Below are positions 6,786 through 13,483 of a DNA stretch of 20,089 nt, piece after piece. Every line of letters starts with the position of its first letter. Position 1 is the first letter of the stretch. The DNA is from a virus. The DNA lies in IMG/VR virus record IMGVR_UViG_3300027467_000592, positions 1 through 20,089 of that record, one strand, 5' to 3'. The notes under the pieces were generated by a model. That model saw nothing but the letters and a program-made list of their open reading frames with translations, searched no databases and had not been told where the DNA came from. Both the position numbers and the translations under genes were made by a program.

Positions 6786-7925
6786 GTGGCTGGCCCGTGG
6801 CGGGTCGCGGCTCCTGACCTGGTGGAGCTGACGGATCGGTGGGCGCGCTCGGTGCTCGATGGTCTGGCCAGGGCTGAGCAGTTGCTGGTGGCGCGGACGT
6901 GGCGGCGCATCACTCGGGGGCTGGCCGGGGTGGACTCGGAGGCGGAGCGCGCGCGGGTGCTGGCCGCGCTCGAGGCCGATGTTCGGCGTCTCATGATCGG
7001 CATGTCCCGGGAAGCTGCGGCCGCGCTGATCACGGCGGCGGGCCGGGCGGGCACGGCGCAGGCTGTCGCGGGTCTGGGCCTCGGCGGTGGCCTGGGACGC
7101 TCGGTCATGTCGCCGAGCATGGCACAGACGGCGGCGATCATCGCGGGCGACCTGTGGTCGAAGTTCGATGACGTGACGCGGCGCGTGCTGCGCTGGACTG
7201 AGGACGCGATCGACGTCTACCAGCAGGTCGTGGCCCCGGCGGCGACGTTGCGCACGATCGGGCTGGCATCGACGGACGAGGCGCGGCGCGCGGCCCTCGC
7301 GGACTTCCTCGAGCGGGGTGTGACGGGTTTCACGGATCGGCGGGGCCGGCAGTGGACGATCGGGGCGTACACCGAGATGGCGGTGCGGACGGCCTCGGCG
7401 CGGGCGTACACCGAGGCGAGCACGGCGCGGATGCAGGAGGCCGGCGTGGGGCTGGTGTCGATCCTGACGAACGCCGATGCGTGCTCGGTGTGTGGGCCGT
7501 GGTCGGGGAAGGTGCTGACGATCGGGGCGGGCGCGACGGGGCCGCGCATCGTGGAGGGGCCGGACGGGTCGCCCATGACGATCACGGTCGACGGGTCGCT
7601 CCAGGATGCGCGAGCGGCCGGCTGGGGGCACCCGAACTGCGCCTGCACGATCGCGGCATATGTCCCGGGCTTCGCGGTGCCGGTGGCGGCGCAGGGCTAC
7701 GATCCGACGGCGGAGCGGATGCGGGAGCAGCAGCGGGCGCTGGAGCGGCGGAAGCGTGCGCTGGGGCTGCGTCGGGAGCTCGCGCTGGCGCAGGGCGACG
7801 ACATGGAGGCGGCCCGGTTGCGGCGGCGTATCCGCGACACCGAGGCGCGCCTGCGTGAGTTGGTGGCCGCGTCGGGGCAGAAGCGCCGGTACGACCGGGA
7901 GCAGGCGGGTTGGGCGACGGGCTAG
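6786..7925 (+). CDS. MuF-like minor capsid protein (Phage_min_cap2 type)
   Basis: 379 aa from GTG at 6786, three bases after the portal stop. Proteins of this class (Mu gpF, SPP1 gp7) bind the portal, are packaged inside the head, and help assembly or DNA ejection. The diagnostic motif is present: CSVCGPWSGKVL (C233, C236), then GWGHPNCACTIAAYVPG (H282, C285, C287), a likely metal-binding core. The N-terminal 200 residues are helical, with Leu/Ala-rich segments that would contact the portal. Residues 305-379 form a highly charged Arg/Glu coiled coil. No toxin or enzymatic domain is fused at the C-terminus, unlike some MuF proteins. Confidence 0.9.
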   Translation: MAGPWRVAAPDLVELTDRWARSVLDGLARAEQLLVARTWRRITRGLAGVDSEAERARVLAALEADVRRLMIGMSREAAAALITAAGRAGTAQAVAGLGLGGGLGRSVMSPSMAQTAAIIAGDLWSKFDDVTRRVLRWTEDAIDVYQQVVAPAATLRTIGLASTDEARRAALADFLERGVTGFTDRRGRQWTIGAYTEMAVRTASARAYTEASTARMQEAGVGLVSILTNADACSVCGPWSGKVLTIGAGATGPRIVEGPDGSPMTITVDGSLQDARAAGWGHPNCACTIAAYVPGFAVPVAAQGYDPTAERMREQQRALERRKRALGLRRELALAQGDDMEAARLRRRIRDTEARLRELVAASGQKRRYDREQAGWATG

Positions 7926-7957
7926 CGCGCTTCCGGGGTGTATTATCCGCGCCCCGC

Positions 7958-7963
7958 TATACT
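7958..7963 (+). promoter_or_regulatory. Possible -10 box (TATACT) upstream of scaffold/capsid
   Basis: TATACT at 7958-7963, with a second AT-rich hexamer TATTAT at 7941-7946, lies in the 125-bp gap before the scaffold gene. The hexamer is one mismatch from TATAAT and is conspicuous in this GC-rich DNA. No good -35 is found at 16-18 bp spacing. If active it would start transcripts near 7970 and boost the scaffold and coat genes. Confidence 0.4.
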
Positions 7964-7976
7964 CGGAACTGTGATC

Positions 7977-8004
7977 GCCCCTGCCCGGGATTCTGGGTGG
8001 GGGC
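7977..8004 (+). promoter_or_regulatory. Leader hairpin before scaffold gene
   Basis: GCCCCTGCCC (7977-7986) pairs with GGGTGGGGGC (7995-8004) over 10 positions including two G-U pairs, with an 8-nt loop. A TTTT run follows six bases later (8011-8014). It could be a weak terminator for readthrough from the MuF gene, or a 5' stabilising hairpin on a transcript starting after the TATACT box. The strong AGGAGG ribosome binding site at 8037-8042 lies downstream of it. Confidence 0.45.
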
Positions 8005-8050
8005 ATCGCCTTTTCCAGGAGAAACGAACCAGGCCCAGGAGGTCGCCACC

Positions 8051-8914
8051 ATGTCCACTGCTCCCGCTGCGCCGGCCACTCCGGCACCCGCCGCTGCGTC
8101 GGCTCCTGCCGCGCCCGCCGGCACTCCGCTGCCGCCTGCTCAGGTGCAGGTCGCGGCCCCTCCGACTGTGCCGCTCCCGGGTGCTGCTGCCCCGGTCGAG
8201 GCGGCTCCCGCCGCGCCCGCCGCTCCTGCGGTGCCCGCTGCGCCCGTGCCGACCCCGCCCGCAGCTGCGCCGGTGGCCCCGGTGCCGACTCCCCCGGCAG
8301 CTCCGGCGGCGCCCGCCGCCCCGGCTGCGCCCGAGGGCGAGACCATCGAGGGCTTCGATCAGCTGCCGGCCGCGACGCAGACCGAGATCCGCCGGCTGCG
8401 CGCCGAGGCTGCCCGCTACCGCACCAGCGCCGAGCAGGCTGCGCAGGCCGCCGCCGAGCAGGCCCGCGCCGAGGCCGCGCGTCTCGCGGTGGAGCAGTTC
8501 GCCGCATCGGTCGGCTACCAGATTCCCGAGGGCACCGCTCCGGCGGCCGCCCTCGACGCGGCTTCCGCGTCCGCCCGTACCGCGAAGGTTGACCTGCAGG
8601 TGTTCCGCACCGCGGCGGCCCTGCCGGGCGTGAACCCCGACTACATCATCGACAGCCGTGCCTTCCAGGAGAAGGTCGCGGTGCTCGACCCCGCGGCCGC
8701 CGATTTCGCCACCCAGGTGGATGCGATCGTGCGCGCCGAGGTCGCAGCGAACCCGGGCAGGTACGGGTCGGGCCAGGAGCCCGCCCCGGTCGTGACCAGT
8801 CCGGGCCATGGGGTCCCCGTCGGCGATTCGCGTCCCGCCGGAGCCGAGACCATCCAGTCCGTATTGGCCAAGCTGAACGGCGAGGAGCCGCGCACCCCGG
8901 GTGTGCTGCTCTGA
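8051..8914 (+). CDS. Capsid scaffolding protein
   Basis: 287 aa. ATG at 8051 is preceded by AGGAGG at 8037-8042, the best ribosome binding site in the window; a longer frame from 7910 has no such signal and overlaps the previous gene. Scaffolds guide coat assembly and leave or are digested during maturation. Residues 1-95 are an extreme Pro/Ala low-complexity stretch with repeated PVPTPPAA units. Residues 105-155 form an Ala/Glu/Arg coiled coil (ATQTEIRRLRAEAARYR...). The C-terminus has PGVNPDYIIDSRAF and a terminal AETIQSVLAKLNGEEPRTPG helix that likely binds coat. The coiled coil plus a position directly before the coat gene supports the call. The Pro/Ala arm is unusually long. Confidence 0.85.
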   Translation: MSTAPAAPATPAPAAASAPAAPAGTPLPPAQVQVAAPPTVPLPGAAAPVEAAPAAPAAPAVPAAPVPTPPAAAPVAPVPTPPAAPAAPAAPAAPEGETIEGFDQLPAATQTEIRRLRAEAARYRTSAEQAAQAAAEQARAEAARLAVEQFAASVGYQIPEGTAPAAALDAASASARTAKVDLQVFRTAAALPGVNPDYIIDSRAFQEKVAVLDPAAADFATQVDAIVRAEVAANPGRYGSGQEPAPVVTSPGHGVPVGDSRPAGAETIQSVLAKLNGEEPRTPGVLL

Positions 8915-8952
8915 TCCGCGACGTGCGGCAATTCTGAGAGGAAGAACCAGTC

Positions 8953-9891
8953 ATGGCGAACGCATTCGCTACCCCGGACGTGATCGCGCAGCGCGCGCTC
9001 GCGTCCCTGATCAACCAGTCTGTCATGCTGCCCCTGGTCTACCGCGATGTCGAGAGCGACTTCGCGCGGGCCAAGGTCGGCGATACCGTGAACGTGCGCA
9101 AGCCGGCGGTGTTCGAGGCCAAGCCGTTCAACCGCGCCTCGGGCATCGAGATCCAGGACATCACCGAGACCACCGTGCCGGTGGTGCTCGACCAGTTCTG
9201 GGACGTGTCGTTCGCGATCACGGCCGAGCAGTTCGCGCTGGAGGTCGATCAGCTTCAGGAGCGGGTCATCAACCCCGCTATGGAGGCGATGGCTCTCGCC
9301 GTCGACCTGTCGATCCTGAGCCTGTGCGACGACATCACTAACGAGGTCGGCCAGGGTCCGAATGGCACCCCGCCGAGCGCGCACACCTACAACGATCCGA
9401 AGGTGCTGATCGACGCGGGCAAGGTGCTGAACGACTACGCGGTGCCCCAGGCGGGTCGCAACGCGGTCGTTGGCACCCAGGGCCAGGCCGACTGGCTCGC
9501 GACCGATACCCTGGTCAACGCCGGTGCCGCCGGTGACACCCTGGCTCTGCGCCAGGCGTCGCTCGGTGCCGCGCTGTTCGGCTTCCGCCCGTACTGGACC
9601 CAGAACATCAAGGGTCCGGCCGCGGGTTCCATCCCGGAGCCGGGCGACAGCCTGACCGAGGTCGGCGTGGCCTTCCACCCGACCGCCTTCGCGTTCGCCT
9701 CGGCGCCCCAGGAGCTCGCTCCGGGTGCGACCGGCTCGGTGCAGGACTTCCGCGGCCTCTCGCTGCGGGTGACCTGGGACTACGAGCAGCGGGCGAAGCA
9801 GACCATCTTCTCGGTGGACCTGCTCTGGGGGGTCAAGACCCTCGACGCGAACCGCGCGGTGCTGATCAAGGGCGCCGACGAGGAGTCCTGA
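8953..9891 (+). CDS. Major capsid protein (P22 coat-like, HK97 fold)
   Basis: 312 aa. ATG at 8953 follows GAGAGGAAG near 8935-8943. The sequence fits the P22 gp5-like coat family. The N-terminal VMLPLVYRDVESDFARAKVGDTVNVRKPA matches its pattern (an arm, then 'G.tV.vr.P'), followed by ITETTVPVVLDQFWDVSFAI and the spine-helix-like QLQERVINPAMEAMALAVDL. The C-terminal half has RVTWDYEQRAKQTIFSVDLLWG, where a P-loop or tail strand is expected. At 312 residues it is shorter than P22 coat (430), consistent with lack of the telokin-like insertion domain. Codons are highly biased (C/G-ending, GAG, AAG), as expected for the most abundant virion protein. A strong terminator-like hairpin follows directly. 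Confidence 0.93.
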   Translation: MANAFATPDVIAQRALASLINQSVMLPLVYRDVESDFARAKVGDTVNVRKPAVFEAKPFNRASGIEIQDITETTVPVVLDQFWDVSFAITAEQFALEVDQLQERVINPAMEAMALAVDLSILSLCDDITNEVGQGPNGTPPSAHTYNDPKVLIDAGKVLNDYAVPQAGRNAVVGTQGQADWLATDTLVNAGAAGDTLALRQASLGAALFGFRPYWTQNIKGPAAGSIPEPGDSLTEVGVAFHPTAFAFASAPQELAPGATGSVQDFRGLSLRVTWDYEQRAKQTIFSVDLLWGVKTLDANRAVLIKGADEES

Positions 9892-9897
9892 TCGGCG

Positions 9898-9941
9898 GCC
9901 CCGCCGGCGGCTCGGCTCGCTCCCGTAGCCGTCGGCGGGGC
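9898..9941 (+). terminator. Strong hairpin terminator after the capsid gene
   Basis: GCCCCGCCGGCGGCT (9898-9912) pairs with AGCCGTCGGCGGGGC (9927-9941): 15 bp with a single G-U pair and a 14-nt loop, starting seven bases after the capsid stop. Only TT follows the stem, so it is an actinobacterial-type terminator with a poor U-tract, probably partial, since the downstream genes need readthrough or another promoter. Confidence 0.75.
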
Positions 9942-9985
9942 TTCCCCGTATCTGGTCGATCGACACGCTGAGGAGGCACACCGGC

Positions 9986-10927
9986 ATGGATATCGTGTTC
10001 GTGGTCAGGGAGGGGGCGAACGAGGAGCTGCGGCACGCTCTCCGCTCGGTGGAGAGGTTCGTGCCGCATGATCGCGTCTGGATCGTTGGGGGCGGCCCGG
10101 AGTGGCTGCGCGGGGTGGAGCGGATGCGGCTGCCGCAGTCGAAGTCGAAGTACGAGGCGACGACGCGGAACCTGCTGGCGATCGCGGAGCACCCCGACCT
10201 GTCCGAGGACTTCCAGTACTGGAACGATGACTTCTTCGCGCTGCGGCCGGTGCCGGCGGCGGGGCCGGAGCCGATGCATCGGGGCACGGTCGCGTCGGTG
10301 CTGGCCGACTACCGGGCGCGGCTCGACACCGAGTCGCACTACGTCCGGGGCATGGACGCGACACGCTCGGCGCTCCTCGAGGCGGGGTTCGGGGAGCCGT
10401 TGTCGTGGGAGGCGCACGTCCCGATCGTGCTGAACCGGAAGCTGCTGCGCGAGTCGCTGCTCTGGGGTATCGAGCACGTCCGGGCGCCGGTCGTCCACAA
10501 GCGCACAATCTACGGGACGCTGGCCGGCCTGGAGGGGCGCGAGATCGCCGACCCGAAGGTGAACGACGTGGAGGGCTGGGTGGGGTCGGCGTCGGGCTGG
10601 TGCTCGACGTCGGATGCGGTGTTCCAGCATGGTGTTGCGGGGCGGGTGCTGCGCGACATCTTCGCGAGCCCGTCGCGGTTCGAGCAGCCGGTGGGCGAGC
10701 GCGCGGCACGCTCGGCGGCTCCGCAGGTGCTGTGGCGGCACAAGCTGACCGGGCGGGTGGTGCGTGGCGGGGAGCGGAAGTTCGCGCATATGGCCCGGTG
10801 GGAGCGGCTGGGGTGGGAGGAGTCCCGGGCCTGGGAGGCGCAGGAGCGCGCGGATCGGGCGCTGGCGGCGGCGAGGGCGGCCCAGGAGGCCGCTGAGGGT
10901 GTACCGGCCTACCAAGGCCGGGCGTAG
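9986..10927 (+). CDS. Stealth-type glycosyl/hexose-1-phosphate transferase
   Basis: 313 aa. ATG at 9986 follows AGGAGG at 9971-9976. The N-terminus MDIVFVV (1-7), then ELRHALRSVERFVPHDRVWI (14-33), then EHPDLSEDFQYWNDDFFALR (68-87) matches the order of conserved regions CR1 and CR2 of Stealth proteins, with the hallmark NDD at 80-82. WEAHVPIVLNR (141-151) resembles CR3 with its His. Family members transfer sugar-1-phosphate from a nucleotide sugar to a glycan, and related enzymes act as glycosyltransferases. Residues 246-280 look like a separate small module and residues 280-313 like an Ala/Arg/Glu helix. Its place between capsid and neck genes suggests a virion protein as acceptor, but acceptor and sugar are unknown. 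Alternatively it modifies host wall polymer. Confidence 0.75.
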   Translation: MDIVFVVREGANEELRHALRSVERFVPHDRVWIVGGGPEWLRGVERMRLPQSKSKYEATTRNLLAIAEHPDLSEDFQYWNDDFFALRPVPAAGPEPMHRGTVASVLADYRARLDTESHYVRGMDATRSALLEAGFGEPLSWEAHVPIVLNRKLLRESLLWGIEHVRAPVVHKRTIYGTLAGLEGREIADPKVNDVEGWVGSASGWCSTSDAVFQHGVAGRVLRDIFASPSRFEQPVGERAARSAAPQVLWRHKLTGRVVRGGERKFAHMARWERLGWEESRAWEAQERADRALAAARAAQEAAEGVPAYQGRA

Positions 10928-10966
10928 GGGCTGTGCGGAGCGCACGGCGAGCGAGAGGACGAGGAC

Positions 10967-11221
10967 ATGGCGACGAGGATCGAGCTGCCGGGTGTGCAGC
11001 GTGGTGAGCGGAGGATCGCGGGCGTGCTGTTCGTGGACGGGGTGGCGCGGGGTGCCCGTGTCGGGCCGAACGCGACGCGGCGGCTGCTCGACCTTGGCGC
11101 GCAGTTCATCCCCGAGGAGGAGCCGACGGTGGAGCCGGTCGAGGTCGTGCTGCCGGAGCCGGCCGGGATCGGTGTGGCCGCGCCGGTCGAGGACGTGCCG
11201 TCGGCGGACGAGGAGTCCTGA
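10967..11221 (+). CDS. Small acidic head-module protein, 84 aa
   Basis: ATG at 10967 follows GAGAGGACGAGG near 10951-10963. Residues 15-50 (RIAGVLFVDGVARGARVGPN then TRRLLDLGAQF) form a compact beta-rich unit with a 'dG.A...gpN..r.L..lGa.fi' pattern seen in small proteins behind actinophage capsid genes. Residues 51-84 are an acidic Pro/Val/Glu tail ending ADEES, the same last residues as the capsid protein. It may be a decoration or head-completion protein; no firm family call. Its 3' end carries the GAGGAG that serves the next gene. Confidence 0.75.
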   Translation: MATRIELPGVQRGERRIAGVLFVDGVARGARVGPNATRRLLDLGAQFIPEEEPTVEPVEVVLPEPAGIGVAAPVEDVPSADEES

Positions 11222-11223
11222 TC
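11207..11223. repeat. 17-bp repeat shared with the capsid gene end
   Basis: GACGAGGAGTCCTGATC is identical at 11207-11223 and at 9877-9893, in both cases spanning the last codons (DEES), the TGA stop and two more bases. At the second copy its GAGGAG is the ribosome binding site for the ATG at 11224. Confidence 0.6.
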
Positions 11224-11631
11224 ATGGCGCGGGTGTACGCGACGGTCGCGGAGGCTCGGGCGCTCTCGGGGCTGCCGCTGACGGATGAGGCGGCGGCGGC
11301 GCATGATCTGCGGCGTGCGGCGCGGCTGATCGACCGGGTTCTGCTCTCGGCGGTGTACCCGGTCGATGCGGACGGCTACCCGACGGACGAGGCGCTGCGG
11401 GAGCTGCTGCGCGACCTCTCGGCGGAGCAGCTGGTGTTCTGGGACGAGACCGGGGATGCGACGGGCGCGACGGTCGGCGGCTCAGGCGGCTCGATCGGTG
11501 ACGTGTCGCTGCCGGGCGGGAACTCGGCGAAGCCGTCGCCGGATGATCGGCAGCGGGCGCGGCTCTCGCCGGACGTGGCGGACACGCTGCGCTCCAGCGA
11601 GCTGGTGCGGTTCCGGGTGGCGGGGTACTGA
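11224..11631 (+). CDS. Head-tail connector (adaptor) protein
   Basis: 135 aa. ATG at 11224 lies three bases after the previous stop, using GAGGAG at 11210-11215. The opening MARVYATVAEARALSGLPLTDE plus the helical segment AAHDLRRAARLIDRVLLSAV is characteristic of HK97 gp6 / SPP1 gp15-type head-tail adaptors, which form a ring below the portal. The second half has ALRELLRDLSAEQLVFWDE, a Gly/Ser loop (GGSGGSIGDVSLPGG), and an ending VRFRVAGY seen in this family. Position immediately before stopper and gp10-like genes agrees. Confidence 0.82.
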   Translation: MARVYATVAEARALSGLPLTDEAAAAHDLRRAARLIDRVLLSAVYPVDADGYPTDEALRELLRDLSAEQLVFWDETGDATGATVGGSGGSIGDVSLPGGNSAKPSPDDRQRARLSPDVADTLRSSELVRFRVAGY

Positions 11632-11632
11632 C

Positions 11633-11968
11633 ATGGTGCGCATGCCGAAGCAGATGATGCCGCACGGGGGGCTGGTGCGGTTCGAGCCGTTCCTGGGCGT
11701 GACGGGTGCTGGCGAGCAGTTCGGGGCGGCGGTGACTCCTCGGCGGGCGGCGATCCAGTCGGGCACGAAGATCGTGAAGAACGCGGCCGGCCAGGAGGTC
11801 ATGGCCTCGGGCGGGGTCTGGTTCGACCCGGAGTACCTGCCGCCGGAGGGGTCGCGGATCACGGTCTGGCTGGGTGGCCCAGCGGAGCGCGAGACGCGGG
11901 TGGTCGCGGTGGAGTATCACGAGCACGGCGGGGCGTTGCCTGCGCATGTCCAGGTCTGGGTCGGGTGA
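11633..11968 (+). CDS. Head-tail stopper-like protein
   Basis: 111 aa. The ATG at 11633 comes right after the adaptor stop; a second ATG at 11642 is possible. The predicted beta-rich sequence (GLVRFEPFLGVTGAGEQFG, PEGSRITVWLGGPA, TRVVAVEYHEHGG, PAHVQVWVG) is compatible with the small beta-barrel of SPP1 gp16-like stoppers that plug the head after packaging. The RAAIQSGTKIVKNAAGQEVM segment ('k.v.n..G.e..s.g.v') is a pattern of this family. The call depends partly on gene order between adaptor and gp10-like genes. Confidence 0.75.
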   Translation: MVRMPKQMMPHGGLVRFEPFLGVTGAGEQFGAAVTPRRAAIQSGTKIVKNAAGQEVMASGGVWFDPEYLPPEGSRITVWLGGPAERETRVVAVEYHEHGGALPAHVQVWVG

Positions 11969-11974
11969 TCGGCG

Positions 11975-12352
11975 ATGTCGGTGCGGTGGCATGGTGACGA
12001 CGCGAAGCGGCTGACACGGCGCGGCGGGGTGCGGGGGCTGAACGTGGCGGCCGAGGCGCTGCTGGGGCAGTCGCAGGCGCTGACTCCGGTGGATACGGGC
12101 GACCTGCGACGTTCGGGGACGGTGTTCCCCGCCTCGGTGCAGGACCCGACGGCTGTGGTCGCGTTCCGGGTGCCCTACGCGGCATTCGTCCACGAGGGGG
12201 TCGACCTGCGGTTCCGCACGGTGAAGAACCCGCGGGCGCAGGCGAAGTTCCTCGAGCAGCCGCTCCGGCAGAACGCGGCCAAGCTCGCGGCGCTGGTGGC
12301 GCGGGAGATCAGGCGCGAGTTCGGCGCCCCGGTGGGAGGCGGTGCGGCATGA
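11975..12352 (+). CDS. HK97 gp10-like head-tail/neck protein
   Basis: 125 aa, ATG at 11975, six bases after the stopper stop. The helix AAEALLGQSQALTPVDTGDLRRS followed by PYAAFVHEG matches the HK97 gp10 family signature ('P.dtG.L..s' and 'YA.fvE.G'). Such proteins act at the head-tail junction or in tail completion. The C-terminal half (NPRAQAKFLEQPLRQNAAKL then LVAREIRREF) is the usual final helix. The stop overlaps the next ATG. Confidence 0.83.
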   Translation: MSVRWHGDDAKRLTRRGGVRGLNVAAEALLGQSQALTPVDTGDLRRSGTVFPASVQDPTAVVAFRVPYAAFVHEGVDLRFRTVKNPRAQAKFLEQPLRQNAAKLAALVAREIRREFGAPVGGGAA

Positions 12353-12801
12353 GCGGGTACTTCTCGGAGCTGCTGGCGGGCGTGGCGGTGCGGATCGCTG
12401 AGCGCACACCGGCGGTATGGCGGCCGGATGGGCCGGTGTACGGTGCGGGCGAGATAGGCATCGTCCTGGGCGAACTGCCGACGGGGCCAGCGGCTGCTGT
12501 GGCGCTGGCGGTCTACGATGACGCTGAGGCTCCGAGCGGGGGGGCCGGCTCGACGTACAACCCCGCGGTGGAGGTGGCGCTGACGTACCTGCAGGTGCGG
12601 TGGCGTTTCGCTGACTATGGGGACGCGATGGATTTCGGGTGGGCGGTGCGGAGTGCTCTGCACAAGAAGCCCTACACGATCCCGGCACTCGGACGAGTGA
12701 TCGGGTACGCAGTGTCGATGGGGCCGCTTGGCCGCGACGACAACAACCGCTGGATGTTCTCGCTGAACCTCCAGTTCAGGGCTCGCCGGGAGCGAACTTG
12801 A
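12349..12801 (+). CDS. Tail terminator / minor capsid protein
   Basis: 150 aa. ATG at 12349 overlaps the gp10-like stop (ATGA). The layout of an N-terminal helix (LLAGVAVRIAERT), beta strands with IGIVLGELPTGPAAAVALAVY, TYLQVRWRF and a C-terminal RWMFSLNLQFRARR is like the tail terminator fold (lambda gpU / SPP1 gp17 type), which caps the tail tube and joins it to the neck. It is the last gene before the major tail protein, as expected. A small 5-bp hairpin (12805-12819) follows the stop. The rest of the 98-bp gap before the tail tube gene shows only a 10-bp palindrome (GCGAGCTCGC, 12833-12842) and the AAAGGA ribosome binding site. Confidence 0.78.
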   Translation: MSGYFSELLAGVAVRIAERTPAVWRPDGPVYGAGEIGIVLGELPTGPAAAVALAVYDDAEAPSGGAGSTYNPAVEVALTYLQVRWRFADYGDAMDFGWAVRSALHKKPYTIPALGRVIGYAVSMGPLGRDDNNRWMFSLNLQFRARRERT

Positions 12802-12899
12802 GCAGGCGGTGATCCCGCCCGGAGGAGCCGGGGCGAGCTCGCAGGACGCGGCGGGTAGACCCTGGGGAGGCTGGGCATCGAGTAGAAAGGAAGATCGAC

Positions 12900-13394
12900 A
12901 TGGCAGAGTTCGAGGACATCGAGCCCACGCCGGGCGACAACGGGAACACCTTCGAGTGGCTGCTGGACATCAACACCGGCACCCGCGAGACGCCGGTGTG
13001 GACGAACCTCCCGGACATCACCGGGGTGAATCCGACGGGTGCGCCGAAGCTGAAGGACGTCACGACCTACGCGAACAAGGGCAACACTGCCCAGCGTAAG
13101 GTCGGCGAGGACTTCACCTTCGCGTTCGCCGTGCTGGGCATCCGGGACGACACCGGGGAGTTCCAGGCGGCGGTCATTGCGCTGATCGAGGCCGCGGACG
13201 CGATCGGCGAGGACAACGTGGTGGGCTACCGCTACTACCACGCGACCTCGCCGTCGCTGGCCTACGAGGGCACCGCTGCGGTGCAGTGGAACCGCCAGAA
13301 CACCGGGAACGACGACCCGGAGTTCTTCGCCTTCACGCTGACCGGGCAGGGTGACCGTGCCCGGATCACGAACCCGGCGATCCCGGAGTCCTAG
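12900..13394 (+). CDS. Major tail tube protein
   Basis: 164 aa. ATG at 12900 follows GAAAGGAAG near 12888-12896. The beta-rich sequence has TFEWLLDINTGTRETPVWTN, LPDITGVNPTGAPK, a K/E-rich loop (VTTYANKGNTAQRKVGEDF), and YRYYHATSPSLAYEGTAAVQW, and ends in PEFFAFTLTGQG..., matching the siphovirus tube protein pattern. Subunits stack as hexamers to form the tube around the tape measure. Highly biased codons and the directly following terminator fit high expression, and the chaperone and tape measure genes follow in canonical order. Confidence 0.87.
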   Translation: MAEFEDIEPTPGDNGNTFEWLLDINTGTRETPVWTNLPDITGVNPTGAPKLKDVTTYANKGNTAQRKVGEDFTFAFAVLGIRDDTGEFQAAVIALIEAADAIGEDNVVGYRYYHATSPSLAYEGTAAVQWNRQNTGNDDPEFFAFTLTGQGDRARITNPAIPES

Positions 13395-13406
13395 AGGCTC
13401 CCCCCG

Positions 13407-13444
13407 GGGCTGGCTCCGCACATATGGTGGCGCGGGGCCAGCCC
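13407..13444 (+). terminator. Strong hairpin terminator after the tail tube gene
   Basis: GGGCTGGCTCCGC (13407-13419) pairs with GCGGGGCCAGCCC (13432-13444): 13 bp with one G-U pair and a 12-nt loop (ACATATGGTGGC), beginning 12 bases after the stop. TCCCCC follows instead of a T-run. It sits where many tailed phages need to lower expression between the abundant tube protein and the chaperones. Confidence 0.7.
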
Positions 13445-13457
13445 TCCCCCGAATGAC

Positions 13458-13483
13458 AAGACCCGAGAGCAAGACCCGAGAGC
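13458..13483. repeat. Tandem 13-bp repeat in chaperone leader
   Basis: AAGACCCGAGAGC is repeated twice head-to-tail (13458-13470 and 13471-13483) between the tail tube terminator and the chaperone gene. The following GAGAGGA supplies the ribosome binding site. The function is unknown; it may reflect local slippage. Confidence 0.6.

Noticed and set aside
6786-7925. Toxin or effector fusion on the MuF-like protein
   Set aside because: After the H-x2-C-x-C motif only about 75 charged coiled-coil residues remain, with no catalytic-looking domain.
8140-8346. Gly/Ala collagen-like minus-strand ORF
   Set aside because: Direct reverse complement of the Pro/Ala arm of the scaffold gene.
4869-8507. 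1212-codon open frame on the minus strand
   Set aside because: Antisense to the portal, MuF and scaffold genes; its Arg/Pro/His-rich composition is the usual shadow of G-ending codons in GC-rich DNA, and it has no recognisable motif.
8641-10287. 548-codon minus-strand frame over the capsid gene
   Set aside because: Composition is a shadow of the highly biased capsid codons, and it crosses the post-capsid terminator.
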